Of a DNA stretch of 64,000 nt, positions 18,817-28,249 are shown one piece after another. This stretch comes from Bifidobacterium sp. (GTDB lineage: Bacteria > Actinomycetota > Actinomycetes > Actinomycetales > Bifidobacteriaceae). The stretch's first letter is position 1, and every line of letters starts with the position of its first letter. The translations under genes and the position numbers were made by a program. The stretch spans positions 908,452 through 972,451 of the forward strand of contig JAGGHK010000001.1 in the NCBI GenBank assembly GCA_024104275.1, given 5' to 3'. Below the pieces are notes generated by a model. The model made no database searches and was not told the origin of the DNA. It saw only the letters and a program-made list of their open reading frames with translations.

Positions 18817-19361
18817 CGGCCGTCTGCTCCCTCGTTTTCGACGGTTTTCTCCGATTGCTTTTTAAGATCTTTCTCGCTGAATGGGACGTTTGCAAGCAGC
18901 AAGACGACAATAAGCACTGCGGCGATGCCCAGTTCGATATCGGCGACATTGCCGACCGACCAGCCATAGTTGAGGAAATCCACCACTTTTCCGTTAAGGA
19001 ACCCTTGGGCGAAAATTACCCGGTCAATAAGATTACCGAAAGCCCCGGCAAATGCCAAGGTGAGCGCAGCCGTCCACCAGAGCGAAAACGTGGTCAGTGC
19101 TAGATACACCAGCGCCACACAGGCGACCAAGGCCAGACAAGAAATGAGCCAGGTCACCGACGATCCCATCCCAAGCGAGGCCCCGGGGTTATGCACCAAC
19201 GTCAAACCGAGAAACTTGGGAATGACGATAATGGTCTTACCGTCACTGAGAGCGGCTTGCGCCCATAGCTTCGTAAGACGGTCGAGCAGCAACGCCACCA
19301 CCGTGACGATAACGAAAACGGCCACACGATGTCGTGGCCGTTTGGTTGATACATTCTTCAT
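18813..19361 (-). CDS. lspA: Lipoprotein signal peptidase II
   Basis: Membrane aspartyl protease that cleaves prolipoproteins. 182 aa with four hydrophobic helices; catalytic aspartates are in AFGNLIDRV and VGNVADIELG, and the NPGASLGMG segment matches the family. Start MKNVSTKRP at 19361 falls 13 bp after the divIVA stop. Overlaps the downstream pseudouridine synthase gene. Confidence 0.92.
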   Translation of the reverse strand: MKNVSTKRPRHRVAVFVIVTVVALLLDRLTKLWAQAALSDGKTIIVIPKFLGLTLVHNPGASLGMGSSVTWLISCLALVACVALVYLALTTFSLWWTAALTLAFAGAFGNLIDRVIFAQGFLNGKVVDFLNYGWSVGNVADIELGIAAVLIVVLLLANVPFSEKDLKKQSEKTVENEGADGR

Positions 19362-19374
19362 ATCGATGGCCGAA

Positions 19375-20649
19375 TCAGTCCTTGGATTCTTCCATCTTAT
19401 TGTACGTATTCGTATCGCTGACCTGGGAGACAAGCTGGCCCAGGAACTCGGTCAGACGGGTACGATATTCGGTCTCGAACTGCTTGAGGCTCTGAATATT
19501 CGCCTCGATGACCTTGGACTGGGAAGCGAGGTTGTCACGCACCTGCTGAGCATAGGTCTCGGCGGCGGAACGGGTCTTCTGGTCGTACTCAGCAGCGCGG
19601 CGCTGAACTTCGGACTCGTAGGTATCGGCCGAAGAGTGCTTCTGCGTGGAGTAATCGTCGGCTGCGGTGCGGGTCTTCTGCGCATACGCATCAGCTTCGG
19701 AACGCGTCTGCTTGGAATAAGCCTCAGCCTTGCTGCGAGTCTGCTTGGCATACTCGTCAGATTCGTTACGGGTACGGGTGGAGTAATCGTTGGCCTTGTT
19801 GACCAGCTCCTGGTACTTGGTCTGGCTGGCCTCGGTAATTTCCTTGGCCTTGGCCTTGCCCTTGTCCACATACTGGTCGTGAAGCTGCATGGCAAGCGTC
19901 AGCATAGCGGTCGCACGTTCCGGCTCGTTGGAAGCTCCAGCGGCGGCTCCTGCAATCTTCTGCAGGCTGCCGGTCTCGGTGCTCGGCTCAATCTTGGAGA
20001 CCTGAGCGCGCAGCTGATTTTCACGCTGCTTCGATTCCTCAAGTTGACGCGAAAGATCCTGCAGCTGCTTGGCCTGCTGACTTGCGGAAGAAAGCTGCTT
20101 CTTGGCCTGTTCAAGCTCACGGGAGAGCTTCTCATTGCCGCTGCGGAACTCGTCACGCTCGTGCTGGACCGCAACAAGCTGGTTATCGATGTCCTTCTTG
20201 CCTTGAGCTTGGGCGGCCTGCGCAGTGAGCTGATCGATCTGCGCATTCAAGCGGTCGACCTGATCTTTAAGCTGCTTGTTCTGCTCGGCCAGTGCCCTGT
20301 TGCTTTCCTCGGCTTCGGCGAGTTTGGAGGCATCCACGCTTGCGTTCGCGGACTGATTGGCGGCGCCCTGCTGCTGGCTTGCGGCCGTCTTCAAAGTCTG
20401 GTTTTCACGGCTCAGGGTCTGAACCTGGCTGGTCAGATCGGAAATCTTGGAATTGAGCTTGCTGACGTCCGGGCCAAGCGACTGGGTCGACTGGCCGTTG
20501 CCGTTCGCCATCGCCTGCTTGCCGAGAGCTTCGACGGTCTCGGTGACCTGATCGAGGAAGTCATCGACCTCTTCGACGTCGTACCCTTCTTTAAAACGTA
20601 CGGTTTGGAAGGCATGTTCCCTGATATCTTTCGGCGTTAACAGTGCCAT
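19375..20649 (-). CDS. DivIVA/Wag31-like polar growth protein
   Basis: 424 aa. The N-terminal DivIVA domain (TPKDIREHAFQTVRFKEGYD, then VEEVDDFLDQVTETV) is followed by a long coiled coil with many Ala/Gln/Glu heptads, including a run of related units (YSTRTRNESDEYAKQTRSKA and on, about residues 285-385). It sits in the division cluster ftsZ-sepF-yggT-divIVA, where the actinobacterial homologue directs apical wall growth. The internal repeats are longer than in Wag31 of mycobacteria. Confidence 0.9.
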   Translation of the reverse strand: MALLTPKDIREHAFQTVRFKEGYDVEEVDDFLDQVTETVEALGKQAMANGNGQSTQSLGPDVSKLNSKISDLTSQVQTLSRENQTLKTAASQQQGAANQSANASVDASKLAEAEESNRALAEQNKQLKDQVDRLNAQIDQLTAQAAQAQGKKDIDNQLVAVQHERDEFRSGNEKLSRELEQAKKQLSSASQQAKQLQDLSRQLEESKQRENQLRAQVSKIEPSTETGSLQKIAGAAAGASNEPERATAMLTLAMQLHDQYVDKGKAKAKEITEASQTKYQELVNKANDYSTRTRNESDEYAKQTRSKAEAYSKQTRSEADAYAQKTRTAADDYSTQKHSSADTYESEVQRRAAEYDQKTRSAAETYAQQVRDNLASQSKVIEANIQSLKQFETEYRTRLTEFLGQLVSQVSDTNTYNKMEESKD

Positions 20650-20745
20650 AAACTTTTACACCTCACTTTGGGCATAATGCCTCTGATTTTTTGACTCTTG
20701 GATAAATCTTACACCATGCAGTGTACCCTCACGCCGGAAATGCCT

Positions 20746-21024
20746 TCAGATGATGAAATCCACCACTGCCAAGAAGAACCACAAGACCATAGGCGTGACG
20801 TCCAATCCCCCGTTACCCATACGGATAATGGGTATGAATCTACGCAGCCAACGCAACGGCGGATCGGTGAGCACATAAAAAACATTGACGATCGAACCGA
20901 CCACGCGCCCAGGACGCCAACGCGGTATCAACACGAAAACCCAGTCAATCAGTACCCTGATAAAGAGCACCGTCTCATAAACGCCGATGAGCCACTTGAT
21001 CAGATAAAGGATAGTGAGCAGCAT
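20746..21024 (-). CDS. YggT-family membrane protein
   Basis: 92 aa with two hydrophobic segments at each end and the family core FVLIPRWRPGRVVGSIVNVFYVLTDPPLRWLRRFIP. YggT proteins are conserved next to sepF in actinobacteria and Firmicutes; a role in division or osmotic response is suspected but not settled. Strong GAGGTGTC ribosome site; it starts 6 bp after the sepF stop. Confidence 0.88.
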   Translation of the reverse strand: MLLTILYLIKWLIGVYETVLFIRVLIDWVFVLIPRWRPGRVVGSIVNVFYVLTDPPLRWLRRFIPIIRMGNGGLDVTPMVLWFFLAVVDFII

Positions 21025-21030
21025 GACACC

Positions 21031-21513
21031 TCAGAACAGTTCATCGTCGGATTCATCGGATGACGACTGATCGACCTTGATGTTGACCTGAGCAGGGCTC
21101 AACAAGAACACCCTGGGTGTGACGCGTTCGAGCGAACCGCGGACTCCAAAGACCACACCGGCCGAGAAATCAACGATGCGATAGGCGACAGCCTCGGACA
21201 CGCCGGTAAGGTTCAAAACCACCGGAATGCCGTCACGAATGGCGCGGCCGACCTTTTGGGCTTCGTCGTAGGTCTTGGGATGGATCGTGGTGATACGGTT
21301 GATACGGCCAGCGGGGAAAGGCTTGGCGGCGCGCGAAGACGAAGGAGCCTCCTGGCTTTGGGAGACAGGAGCCGCGTGCTGAGTGATTGGCGTCACGGTG
21401 CTGTCCGAATCGAAATCGGAAGGCGCCGCATCCTCATCCTGCATCTCGTCATCATCATCGACTACATCAGCCATACCGAGATACGACATCGCCTTTTTCA
21501 TATATCCAGCCAT
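21031..21513 (-). CDS. sepF: Cell division protein SepF
   Basis: 160 aa. Short N-terminal membrane-binding helix (MAGYMKKAMSYLGMAD), a variable acidic linker, and the SepF core (about 65-150) with KTYDEAQKVGRAIRDGIPVVLNL-type start and VDFSAGVVFGVRGSLERVTPRVFLLSP. It links FtsZ to the membrane. Lies 21 bp after ftsZ with AAAGGA before its ATG. Confidence 0.93.
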   Translation of the reverse strand: MAGYMKKAMSYLGMADVVDDDDEMQDEDAAPSDFDSDSTVTPITQHAAPVSQSQEAPSSSRAAKPFPAGRINRITTIHPKTYDEAQKVGRAIRDGIPVVLNLTGVSEAVAYRIVDFSAGVVFGVRGSLERVTPRVFLLSPAQVNIKVDQSSSDESDDELF

Positions 21514-21534
21514 AACAATCCTTTCGTCTTCTCT

Positions 21535-22734
21535 TTAGCGCAGGAAATCGGGGATATCGAGGTCGCCTGGATCGTCGGGCGAGGACGATTCACCCGGCTC
21601 GTCGTAGGACTCGGGCTCAGGGGTATGCGAGACGGTCGGAGTATCCAGATCCGGCACATGACGCACCAAAGGAGTCTGAGGCTCGGCTTCATAGGCCTGA
21701 TTCGACGAATCACTCGCGCTGTGGGATGCCGGCTTTGAGACTTCGCCGAGATTTTCGGCATCCTTCTTGCTTTCGGCATCGAAACCCGCCGCGATGACGG
21801 TGACACGAACCTCGTCGCCATAGGCATCGTCCAGAGCCAGGCCCCAGATGATCTGAGCCTCGGGATGGATGGCCTTGCGCACAAGTTCGGTGGCGTCGCT
21901 GGCTTCCTGCAGTTTCAGGTCCGTCGGGCCGGCGATATTGATGAGCGCACCGTGGGCGCCTTCGATGCTCTCTTCGAGCAGAGGCGAGCTGATGGCGATT
22001 TCGGCGGCCTGCGTAGCGCGGTCCTCGCCGCGCGCCGAGCCGATGCCGAAGAGGGCCGTGCCCGCACCGCGCAGAATGGCGGTGACATCGGAGAAGTCGA
22101 CGTGGATATAGGAATTCATCGTGATGAGGTCGGTGATGCCCTGCACGCCGGCCAGAAGCGCGGTGTCTGCGGTCTTGAAGGCGTCGACGATGCCGATGGT
22201 CTTGTCGGAAAGCTCGAGAAGACGGTCATTGGGAATGACGATCAGCGCGTCGACCTCTTTGCGAAGGTTTTCGATACCGAGTTTGGCCGAGGCCGCACGC
22301 TGCGGGCCTTCAAACGCGAATGGACGAGTGACCACGGCTATCGTCAGTGCACCCTGCTGATGCGCCGCACGCGCGACGATAGGGCTTGCACCAGTGCCAG
22401 TGCCGCCGCCCTCACCGCAGGTGACGAAGACCATATCGGCGCCCTTAAGCGCTTCTTCAATATCCGACTGGTGATCTTGGGCGGCCTTGGCACCCTTTTC
22501 CGGGTCTGCACCGGCTCCAAGCCCGCGGCTGGAGTGATCGCTCAGGGAAATCTTCACGTCCGCGTCGCTGCGGAGCAGATCTTTCGCGTCGGTATTAATC
22601 GCTACAAATTCAACGTTCTGCAAGCCTTCGGCAATCATTCGATTGACGGCGTTACCACCAGCACCACCGACACCGACCACCTTGATGCTCGTCTTATCGT
22701 TGAAATTGTCATTCTGGGCAATCTCGCTCACCAT
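21535..22734 (-). CDS. ftsZ: Cell division GTPase FtsZ
   Basis: Tubulin-like division protein of 399 aa. GTP-binding GGAGGNAVNRM near residue 27, the tubulin signature GEGGGTGTGASP near residue 108, and the T7-loop region NSYIHVDFSDV. The C-terminal tail ends DPGDLDIPDFLR, the usual FtsA/SepF docking peptide. First gene of the ftsZ-sepF-yggT-divIVA-lspA set; upstream DNA carries two AT-rich inverted repeats. Confidence 0.97.
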   Translation of the reverse strand: MVSEIAQNDNFNDKTSIKVVGVGGAGGNAVNRMIAEGLQNVEFVAINTDAKDLLRSDADVKISLSDHSSRGLGAGADPEKGAKAAQDHQSDIEEALKGADMVFVTCGEGGGTGTGASPIVARAAHQQGALTIAVVTRPFAFEGPQRAASAKLGIENLRKEVDALIVIPNDRLLELSDKTIGIVDAFKTADTALLAGVQGITDLITMNSYIHVDFSDVTAILRGAGTALFGIGSARGEDRATQAAEIAISSPLLEESIEGAHGALINIAGPTDLKLQEASDATELVRKAIHPEAQIIWGLALDDAYGDEVRVTVIAAGFDAESKKDAENLGEVSKPASHSASDSSNQAYEAEPQTPLVRHVPDLDTPTVSHTPEPESYDEPGESSSPDDPGDLDIPDFLR

Positions 22735-22915
22735 AGTCTCCTGTCACTTCACGGTTATGCCTATTACTCTATCGCAGAACACGCCTAAATTAAGACTATT
22801 TCCCGGGGTGTACCACATGTTTTTGAAATTTTCGCAATTTTTATAAGGATCGTTCCGGTCGTTGTTTTCGACGTAAACACAAAAATGCAACAATTCTCAG
22901 TAAATGTTCCATAAA

Positions 22916-23027
22916 TGTGCCTTTTTACTTGCGATAAACAACGTCCTAAGTAAAAAACCACATTTAAAGGTCGTAATTGTGTCTTTTTACTTGCCAGCAC
23001 TTTTATAGCAGGTAAAAAGACACAATT
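22916..23027. promoter_or_regulatory. Paired inverted repeats upstream of ftsZ
   Basis: In the 363-bp gap between dus and ftsZ, two AT-rich inverted repeats lie side by side: an imperfect one at 22916-22962 and a perfect 16-bp one (AATTGTGTCTTTTTAC at 22975-22990 with 23012-23027). TGTGYCTTTTTACTTGC occurs as a direct repeat at 22916 and 22978, 62 bp apart. This may be a regulator site for ftsZ or a dus terminator; the lack of a clear U-run makes the first more likely. Confidence 0.55.
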
Positions 23028-23097
23028 AGGCTGGCGAAATACGACATGTTTAAAAGGGCCTCAGAACGTCTCCGCCGCAAATCGTCCAGGCCGACAA

Positions 23098-24411
23098 TCA
23101 GTAGCTGGCATCCATCGGATCATCGCCGAAAAGCTGCTCGCGCTCTTCGTGGGTGGTGGTGCGCGAATCGAACCAACCGTAGGGAACGTGAACCTTTTTC
23201 GCGTAGCGAACACGGCCGCGAGGCTTATCGGTTATCCGTTCCGGATAGGTGACAGTCGGATCGAGTCTGTCCATCACTTTTCTGACATCGTCCAACGTTT
23301 CGGATTCCATGAATTCGCGACGGGTATTGCCGCCGACCGGGAAACCCTTCAGATACCACGCGATGTGCTTGCGCAAGTCGTGCACGGCCATGGTCTCGTC
23401 GCCGTCGTAGAAGCGCAACAGCAGCTGACCATGAGTCAAGATGATCTTGCAGACGCCTCCCAGAGTTGGGCTGAAGCGTTCGTCGGAACCGGCGAAAGCG
23501 TGCTTGATGTCGGAGAAAATCCACGGCCGGCCCTGACAACCGCGGCCAATGGCGACGCCGGCGCAACCGGTCTCGCGCACCATCTCCAGCGCGTCCTCGG
23601 CACCCCATATGTCGCCGTTGCCGAAAACCGGGATATCAACAGCCTCGACCAGCTCGGCGATGCGGCTCCAATCGGAATGGCCTCCATAGTATTCAGCGGT
23701 GGTGCGCGCGTGCAGCGTCACCGCAGCGCACCCCTCGTCCTCGGCGATACGCGCTGCATCGAGGAAGGTGGTGTGGTCCGCGTCGATGCCGACGCGGATT
23801 TTCGCGGTCACGGGAATATTGGCATCGCTGCACACCTCGACCACGCGGTGAATGAGTTCACGGAAGAGGTCGGTTTTCCACGGCAGCGCGGAACCGCCGC
23901 CACGGCGCGTAACCTTGGGCACCGGGCAGCCGAAATTCAAATCGACGTGGTCGGCCAGATTGCCATGGACCACCATCTGCGCGGCTTGAGCAGTGATGTT
24001 GGGGTCGACACCGTAGAGCTGCAGCGAGCGGGGCTGCTCAGTGGGCGCGAAGCGGCAGAGCCTGAACGCCTTGGGATTGCGGGCGACCAGAGCACGCGCG
24101 GTGATCATTTCGGCGACATACAGGCCTTCAGGGCCATACGCACGGCAAAGCGAGCGGAACGGCCAGTTGGTGACGCCCGCCATCGGAGAGAGGACGACTG
24201 GGGTCTGAATATGCAAGTGCCCCAAATCGACGGGCGCAATTTTCGGCAGAGGCTTGCCATCGTCAGCCGCTTCGTATTCGCCGGCCTGCGCACTGGTTTC
24301 ACTGGAATCCAGCCCGGGCAGCTCCCCCAGCACTTCGTCCCAGCCATCGTCAAACCGTTGCCGAGCCTCCGAATAATCGACCTTGCTCAGCCATTCCTTA
24401 AAATCTTTCAC
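23098..24411 (-). CDS. tRNA-dihydrouridine synthase
   Basis: FMN-dependent Dus enzyme of 437 aa, reducing uridines in tRNA D-loops. Landmarks: LSPMAGVTNWPFRSL near residue 75, the catalytic Cys in LNFGCPVPKV, GSALPWKT, TAKIRVG and the late phosphate-binding GNGDIWGAEDAL and GVAIGRGCQGRPW. The N-terminal 50 residues and C-terminal tail are actinobacterial extensions. Monocistronic between noncoding elements. Confidence 0.92.
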   Translation of the reverse strand: MKDFKEWLSKVDYSEARQRFDDGWDEVLGELPGLDSSETSAQAGEYEAADDGKPLPKIAPVDLGHLHIQTPVVLSPMAGVTNWPFRSLCRAYGPEGLYVAEMITARALVARNPKAFRLCRFAPTEQPRSLQLYGVDPNITAQAAQMVVHGNLADHVDLNFGCPVPKVTRRGGGSALPWKTDLFRELIHRVVEVCSDANIPVTAKIRVGIDADHTTFLDAARIAEDEGCAAVTLHARTTAEYYGGHSDWSRIAELVEAVDIPVFGNGDIWGAEDALEMVRETGCAGVAIGRGCQGRPWIFSDIKHAFAGSDERFSPTLGGVCKIILTHGQLLLRFYDGDETMAVHDLRKHIAWYLKGFPVGGNTRREFMESETLDDVRKVMDRLDPTVTYPERITDKPRGRVRYAKKVHVPYGWFDSRTTTHEEREQLFGDDPMDASY

Positions 24412-24469
24412 GTATCCCCTATTTTTTATTTTGTTTATCTAATACTCGTCAAACAATACTTCGACTGAC

Positions 24470-24647
24470 GTGCTTGGGGCCGGGATATGCAATGTCTGAC
24501 ACGCTCCGGGCTGAACCGTTAAGCAGGAAGCCCAATGGGCTTCCTGCAGGCGAAGTGAGCGCGATTCTCGAGTGCGAAGGCAAAATCTTTGATTTTGCAC
24601 AGGCCAAGTCTTTACGGTCATACATTGCATATCCCGGCCCCAAGCAC
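24470..24647 (+). ncRNA. Large hairpin element, copy B (candidate structured RNA)
   Basis: A 178-bp element with a 26-bp perfect outer stem (24470-24495 with 24622-24647). Inside are an 11-bp perfect hairpin (24523-24547) and an 8-bp one (24580-24598), and the motifs CCGTTAAGC, AGTGAGCGCGAT and GGCCAAG in the same order as in copy A at 17646. Stem sequences differ from copy A but stay complementary. Lies between dus and glyS. Confidence 0.6.
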
Positions 24648-24737
24648 TCAACAAGTTCTGAATCTCTGACGAATTGGCTCTTAATGGCCTACATGGATTA
24701 TTCGAGTCGAAAGTAAAAACAACTGAATTCCGTTGAG

Positions 24738-24828
24738 TGTTGGGTGTCGGGATATGCGATGGCTAGACATAAAGCTTGGCCTACTGGCCTGGAGGGTGTC
24801 TAGACATTGTATATTCCGACACCCAACA
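24738..24828 (+). ncRNA. Hairpin element, copy C (short form)
   Basis: A 91-bp hairpin 90 bp after copy B: TGTTGGGTGTCGG (24738-24750) pairs perfectly with 24816-24828 and the stem continues through GATATGCGATG to CTAGACA with three G-T wobbles. The outer arm shares TTGGG and GATATGC with copies A and B, but the conserved core is replaced by a short loop. The wobbles make sense only if the plus strand is the RNA. Confidence 0.5.
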
Positions 24829-24878
24829 ACGTCAGTTGAAGTTTTAGAGAGCTTGTATTAATTAGTTCTCAGAGCGAC

Positions 24879-26399
24879 TCAGTAGAGACCGCCGGCCTCG
24901 GCTACCTTGACCGGTTCGGACTCATCGACGCCGGACTCCTTGGCGAAGTCCACGCCACCGTCGGCCGCGGTGGTGCTGACGATCGAGGCCGGGCCTTCAG
25001 GGTAGCGCACGCGCTTCTCTCCGATGCGGTCGGCAACGTACTTCGCCACGTTGTCGAGGTCGACGCGCTCCTGCTTCATCGAGTCGCGTTCGCGGATGGT
25101 GACGGCGTGATCGTCGGCGGTGTCGAAGTCGACCGTAATGCAAAGCGGGGTGCCGATCTCGTCCTGACGACGATAGCGACGGCCGATGGCTCCGGCTTCG
25201 TCGTAGTCGATCATCCAGTCGTGCTGACGCAGTTCGGCGGTCAGATCGTGGGCGATGCCCTGCAGCGGCGCCTTCTTGCTCAGTGGGAAAACGGCGGCCT
25301 TGACAGGAGACAGGCGAGGGTCGAGACGCAGCACGGTACGGCGGTCGACGCCGCCCTTGGTGTTCGGCGCCTCATCGACGGCGTAGGCGTCCACAAGGAA
25401 GGCCATGAGCGAACGGGTAAGGCCCGCGGCCGGCTCGATGACGTAGGGGATGTACTTCTTGCCGCTGGCCTGGTCGAAGAAGCTCAGGTCCTCGCCGGAA
25501 TGCTCCTGATGCGCGGAAAGGTCGAAATCGGTGCGGTTGGCCACGCCTTCGAGTTCGCCCCAGTCGGAGCCCTTGAAGCCGAACTTGTATTCGATGTCGA
25601 CGGTGCGCTTGGAATAGTGCGCGAGCTTCTCCTTGGGATGCTCGTAATGACGCAGATTCTCCGGGTTGATCCCCAGGTCGGTGTACCAGCGAGTGCGGGT
25701 GTCGATCCAGTATTGGTGCCATTCCTCATCGGTGCCGGGCTCGACGAAGAACTCCATCTCCATCTGCTCGAATTCGCGGGTGCGGAAAATGAAGTTGCCG
25801 GGGGTGATCTCGTTGCGGAAGGACTTGCCCATGTTGGCAATGCCGAACGGCGGCTTCGAGCGCGAGGAGGTCATCACGTTCTTGAAGTCCACGAAGATGC
25901 CCTGCGCGGTTTCCGGGCGCAGATAGTGCAGCGAGTTCTCGTCGTCAACGGGCCCGAGATGGGTGCGCAGCATCATATTGAAGTCGCGAGGTTCCGTCCA
26001 CTGGCCGCGGGTGCCGCAGTCGGGGCAGACAATCGACTTGAGGCCGTCTTCCGGCATCTTGTCGCCGTGCTTCTCGGCATAGGATTCCTCGAGCTTGTCG
26101 GCGCGCTGGCGCTTATGGCAGTTCAGGCACTCGATCAGCGGGTCGTTGAAGACCTTGACGTGGCCGGAGGCCTCCCAGACGGCGGAAGGAAGAATAATCG
26201 AGGTGTCGACGCCGACCACGTCACCACGGGTGACGACCATCGAACGCCACCATTCGCGCTTGATATTGTCCTTGAGCGCGACGCCGAGCGGGCCATAATC
26301 CCATGCGGAGCGCGTGCCGCCGTAAATCTCCCCCGCAGGGAACACGAAACCACGACGCTTGGCCAGCGATACGACTTCATCAAGTTTGGATTGAGCCAC
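24879..26399 (-). CDS. glyS: Glycyl-tRNA synthetase (alpha2 type)
   Basis: Class II synthetase of 506 aa. N-terminal [20 protein letters not shown]-like start, motif 2 region ([20 protein letters not shown]), and the C-terminal anticodon-binding domain with [19 protein letters not shown]. It contains a zinc-type cysteine set (CLNC and CPDC, about residues 100-145). Start taken at GTG 26399 (VAQSKLDEV) because GGAAGG lies 6 nt upstream; an extended frame to 26480 lacks family similarity. Confidence 0.95.
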   Translation of the reverse strand: MAQSKLDEVVSLAKRRGFVFPAGEIYGGTRSAWDYGPLGVALKDNIKREWWRSMVVTRGDVVGVDTSIILPSAVWEASGHVKVFNDPLIECLNCHKRQRADKLEESYAEKHGDKMPEDGLKSIVCPDCGTRGQWTEPRDFNMMLRTHLGPVDDENSLHYLRPETAQGIFVDFKNVMTSSRSKPPFGIANMGKSFRNEITPGNFIFRTREFEQMEMEFFVEPGTDEEWHQYWIDTRTRWYTDLGINPENLRHYEHPKEKLAHYSKRTVDIEYKFGFKGSDWGELEGVANRTDFDLSAHQEHSGEDLSFFDQASGKKYIPYVIEPAAGLTRSLMAFLVDAYAVDEAPNTKGGVDRRTVLRLDPRLSPVKAAVFPLSKKAPLQGIAHDLTAELRQHDWMIDYDEAGAIGRRYRRQDEIGTPLCITVDFDTADDHAVTIRERDSMKQERVDLDNVAKYVADRIGEKRVRYPEGPASIVSTTAADGGVDFAKESGVDESEPVKVAEAGGLY

Positions 26400-26563
26400 G
26401 ACACACCTTCCGCTTTCGGCTTTAATCAGCCATTTCATGACATGTACTTGTGTGCCCACTTTACCGACACAGCCTGACACATAGGCTCAACACGCAAACC
26501 CGTAATGCCAAGCCTTGCGGGTATCATACAGGCAGCGATTTCAAAGACACAATAGGAGATACC

Positions 26564-26941
26564 ATGAGCGAGAACATCGACCGCAACGCCGTAAAACAGA
26601 CCGTCCCCACCGACTCGAAAACCGGCAAGCCCTACATCAACACCGTTGCCGCCGTGGCCATCGCCCCCAGCGGCACGGGTTCGGAACTGAGCGAATACGT
26701 TGCACAATCCGTCAATGTCATCCGTCAATCAGGCCTGCCCAACGAGACCAACGCGATGTTCACCAATATCGAGGGAAATCTTGACGATGTACTAAAAACT
26801 GTGCGTGACGCGACCATGGTGCTGGCAAGTCAAGGATATCGAACCGAAGTCACGCTAAAACTTGACATACGTCCTGGTTTTTCCGGTCAAATCAAAGAAA
26901 AGCAACAGCTTGTTGACGAGATTCTACGTCAAACGAAATAA
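26564..26941 (+). CDS. MTH1187/YkoF-type thiamine-binding-like protein (UPF0045)
   Basis: 125 aa. The domain (about 25-125) shows the family pattern VAAVAIAPSGTGSELSEYVAQ, then ETNAMFTNIEGNLDDVL and a late LKLDIRPG. Proteins of this family bind thiamine or pyrimidine precursors, or metals, as small tetramers; exact ligand here is unknown. AGGAG is 6 nt from the ATG. It is divergent from glyS and followed by a LacI regulator. Confidence 0.75.
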   Translation: MSENIDRNAVKQTVPTDSKTGKPYINTVAAVAIAPSGTGSELSEYVAQSVNVIRQSGLPNETNAMFTNIEGNLDDVLKTVRDATMVLASQGYRTEVTLKLDIRPGFSGQIKEKQQLVDEILRQTK

Positions 26942-27027
26942 ACGCCATTTTCCAACGGAATAGACATTTGTTTCAAATAGTAGGCATCTCGTTTAATTAG
27001 TCCGTAAATAGGTATAGATTAAAGACC

Positions 27028-28077
27028 ATGATGACTATGAAAGACGTCGCGGAGAAAGCCGGAGTTTCGATCTCCACTGTCTCCTTGGTACTCAACAACA
27101 GGGATGCCGGACGCGTAAAAACTCAGATAGCCGCAAAGGTGCGGGAAATCGCCGACGAGCTCGGTTATAAGCCCAATCCGATGGCACGCAGCCTGCGTAC
27201 CGGCAAAACCGGGATTTTGGGCTTCACCGCCGATGAAATCTACGATATCCCTTACACCGCGCAAACTCTGCAGGGCGCGCAGGACGCCGCGAGCCACTAC
27301 GGATACATCATTCTGTTCGTCGATACCGACGGGTCGGCCAGCCAGACTGACCAGATTTCGGTGCTGCAACGGTACGGCATGGACGGATTCCTCTATTCCA
27401 AGCCCTCCAGCCAGGTCACCGAAGTTCCCGAGGATCTCGTCCACTCCCCGCTGGTGCTGATTTCCACCAATACCGTCGATAACCGCTTCCCCATCGTCGA
27501 GCCTGACGAATTTGCCATCGGTTACGACGCCACCAAGAAGCTGATCGATTCGGGAGCGAAGAAAATCGCCTATATCGGCAATGCCGCACCGACCATCGCT
27601 CAGGCCACAAGACTTGAGGGCTATCGCAAGGCGCTCAAGGAAGCCAAGATGCCCTTCGACAAGAATCTGGTCGTCAACGTCTCGCAGAATGACGACGCCC
27701 TTGGCAAGGTCTCCTCGCTTTTCGACGAGGTGCACCCCGACGGGTTCTTCTGCTACGACGACGCACGCGCCTGGTACATCTACGAATGCGCCGCACGTCG
27801 CGGGCTGAACGTCGGCAAGGACCTTTCGGTTATCGGCGTGGGCAACGACAGCAATATCGCCGACACCTTCACCCCCAAGCTGACCAGCGTTGCCATGCCG
27901 TATTACGAAATGGGCTATTGGGCTGTCTGCAAATTGGTTTCGCTGATTGAAAAGCGCTCCTTGGGAGACGATCCGTTCCCGAAGAACCTCATCGATCTGC
28001 CGCCGATCAATTCCGCGATTCCGGCCTGCATCCATTGCCAGATCATCGAAAACCAATCGGTCGTCGGCGACGAATAA
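27028..28077 (+). CDS. LacI-family transcriptional regulator
   Basis: 349 aa. N-terminal helix-turn-helix (MKDVAEKAGVSISTVSLVLN) with hinge helix (KPNPMARSLRTGKTG), then a periplasmic-binding-protein-like effector domain (about 62-340). Adjacent genes are not sugar genes, so its target lies elsewhere or it acts globally; no clear LacI palindrome is visible upstream. The first two codons are ATGATG, and MTMKD is an equivalent start. Confidence 0.88.
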   Translation: MMTMKDVAEKAGVSISTVSLVLNNRDAGRVKTQIAAKVREIADELGYKPNPMARSLRTGKTGILGFTADEIYDIPYTAQTLQGAQDAASHYGYIILFVDTDGSASQTDQISVLQRYGMDGFLYSKPSSQVTEVPEDLVHSPLVLISTNTVDNRFPIVEPDEFAIGYDATKKLIDSGAKKIAYIGNAAPTIAQATRLEGYRKALKEAKMPFDKNLVVNVSQNDDALGKVSSLFDEVHPDGFFCYDDARAWYIYECAARRGLNVGKDLSVIGVGNDSNIADTFTPKLTSVAMPYYEMGYWAVCKLVSLIEKRSLGDDPFPKNLIDLPPINSAIPACIHCQIIENQSVVGDE

Positions 28078-28107
28078 CGCAACGATGGCACTGGCTTAAC
28101 AGTTGAG

Positions 28108-28187
28108 GCCGGTTGGCGATAATCCTTACGAATCATCGCCAACCGGCAAATATTAACGGCTCTTCCGTAACATCTCGGAAGAGCCGT
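28108..28187. terminator. Two tandem hairpins between lacI-type gene and uppS
   Basis: Two perfect stems follow the LacI gene: 13 bp (GCCGGTTGGCGAT, 28108-28120 with 28135-28147) and 12 bp (ACGGCTCTTCCG, 28156-28167 with 28176-28187). Neither has a strong U-run. They sit between convergent genes and probably stop transcription from both sides. Confidence 0.6.
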
Positions 28188-28249
28188 CAGTGTATCCAGT
28201 ATCCATATGGTATGTTACGAATAATGCGCGTCTGTAATATACGAACCCG

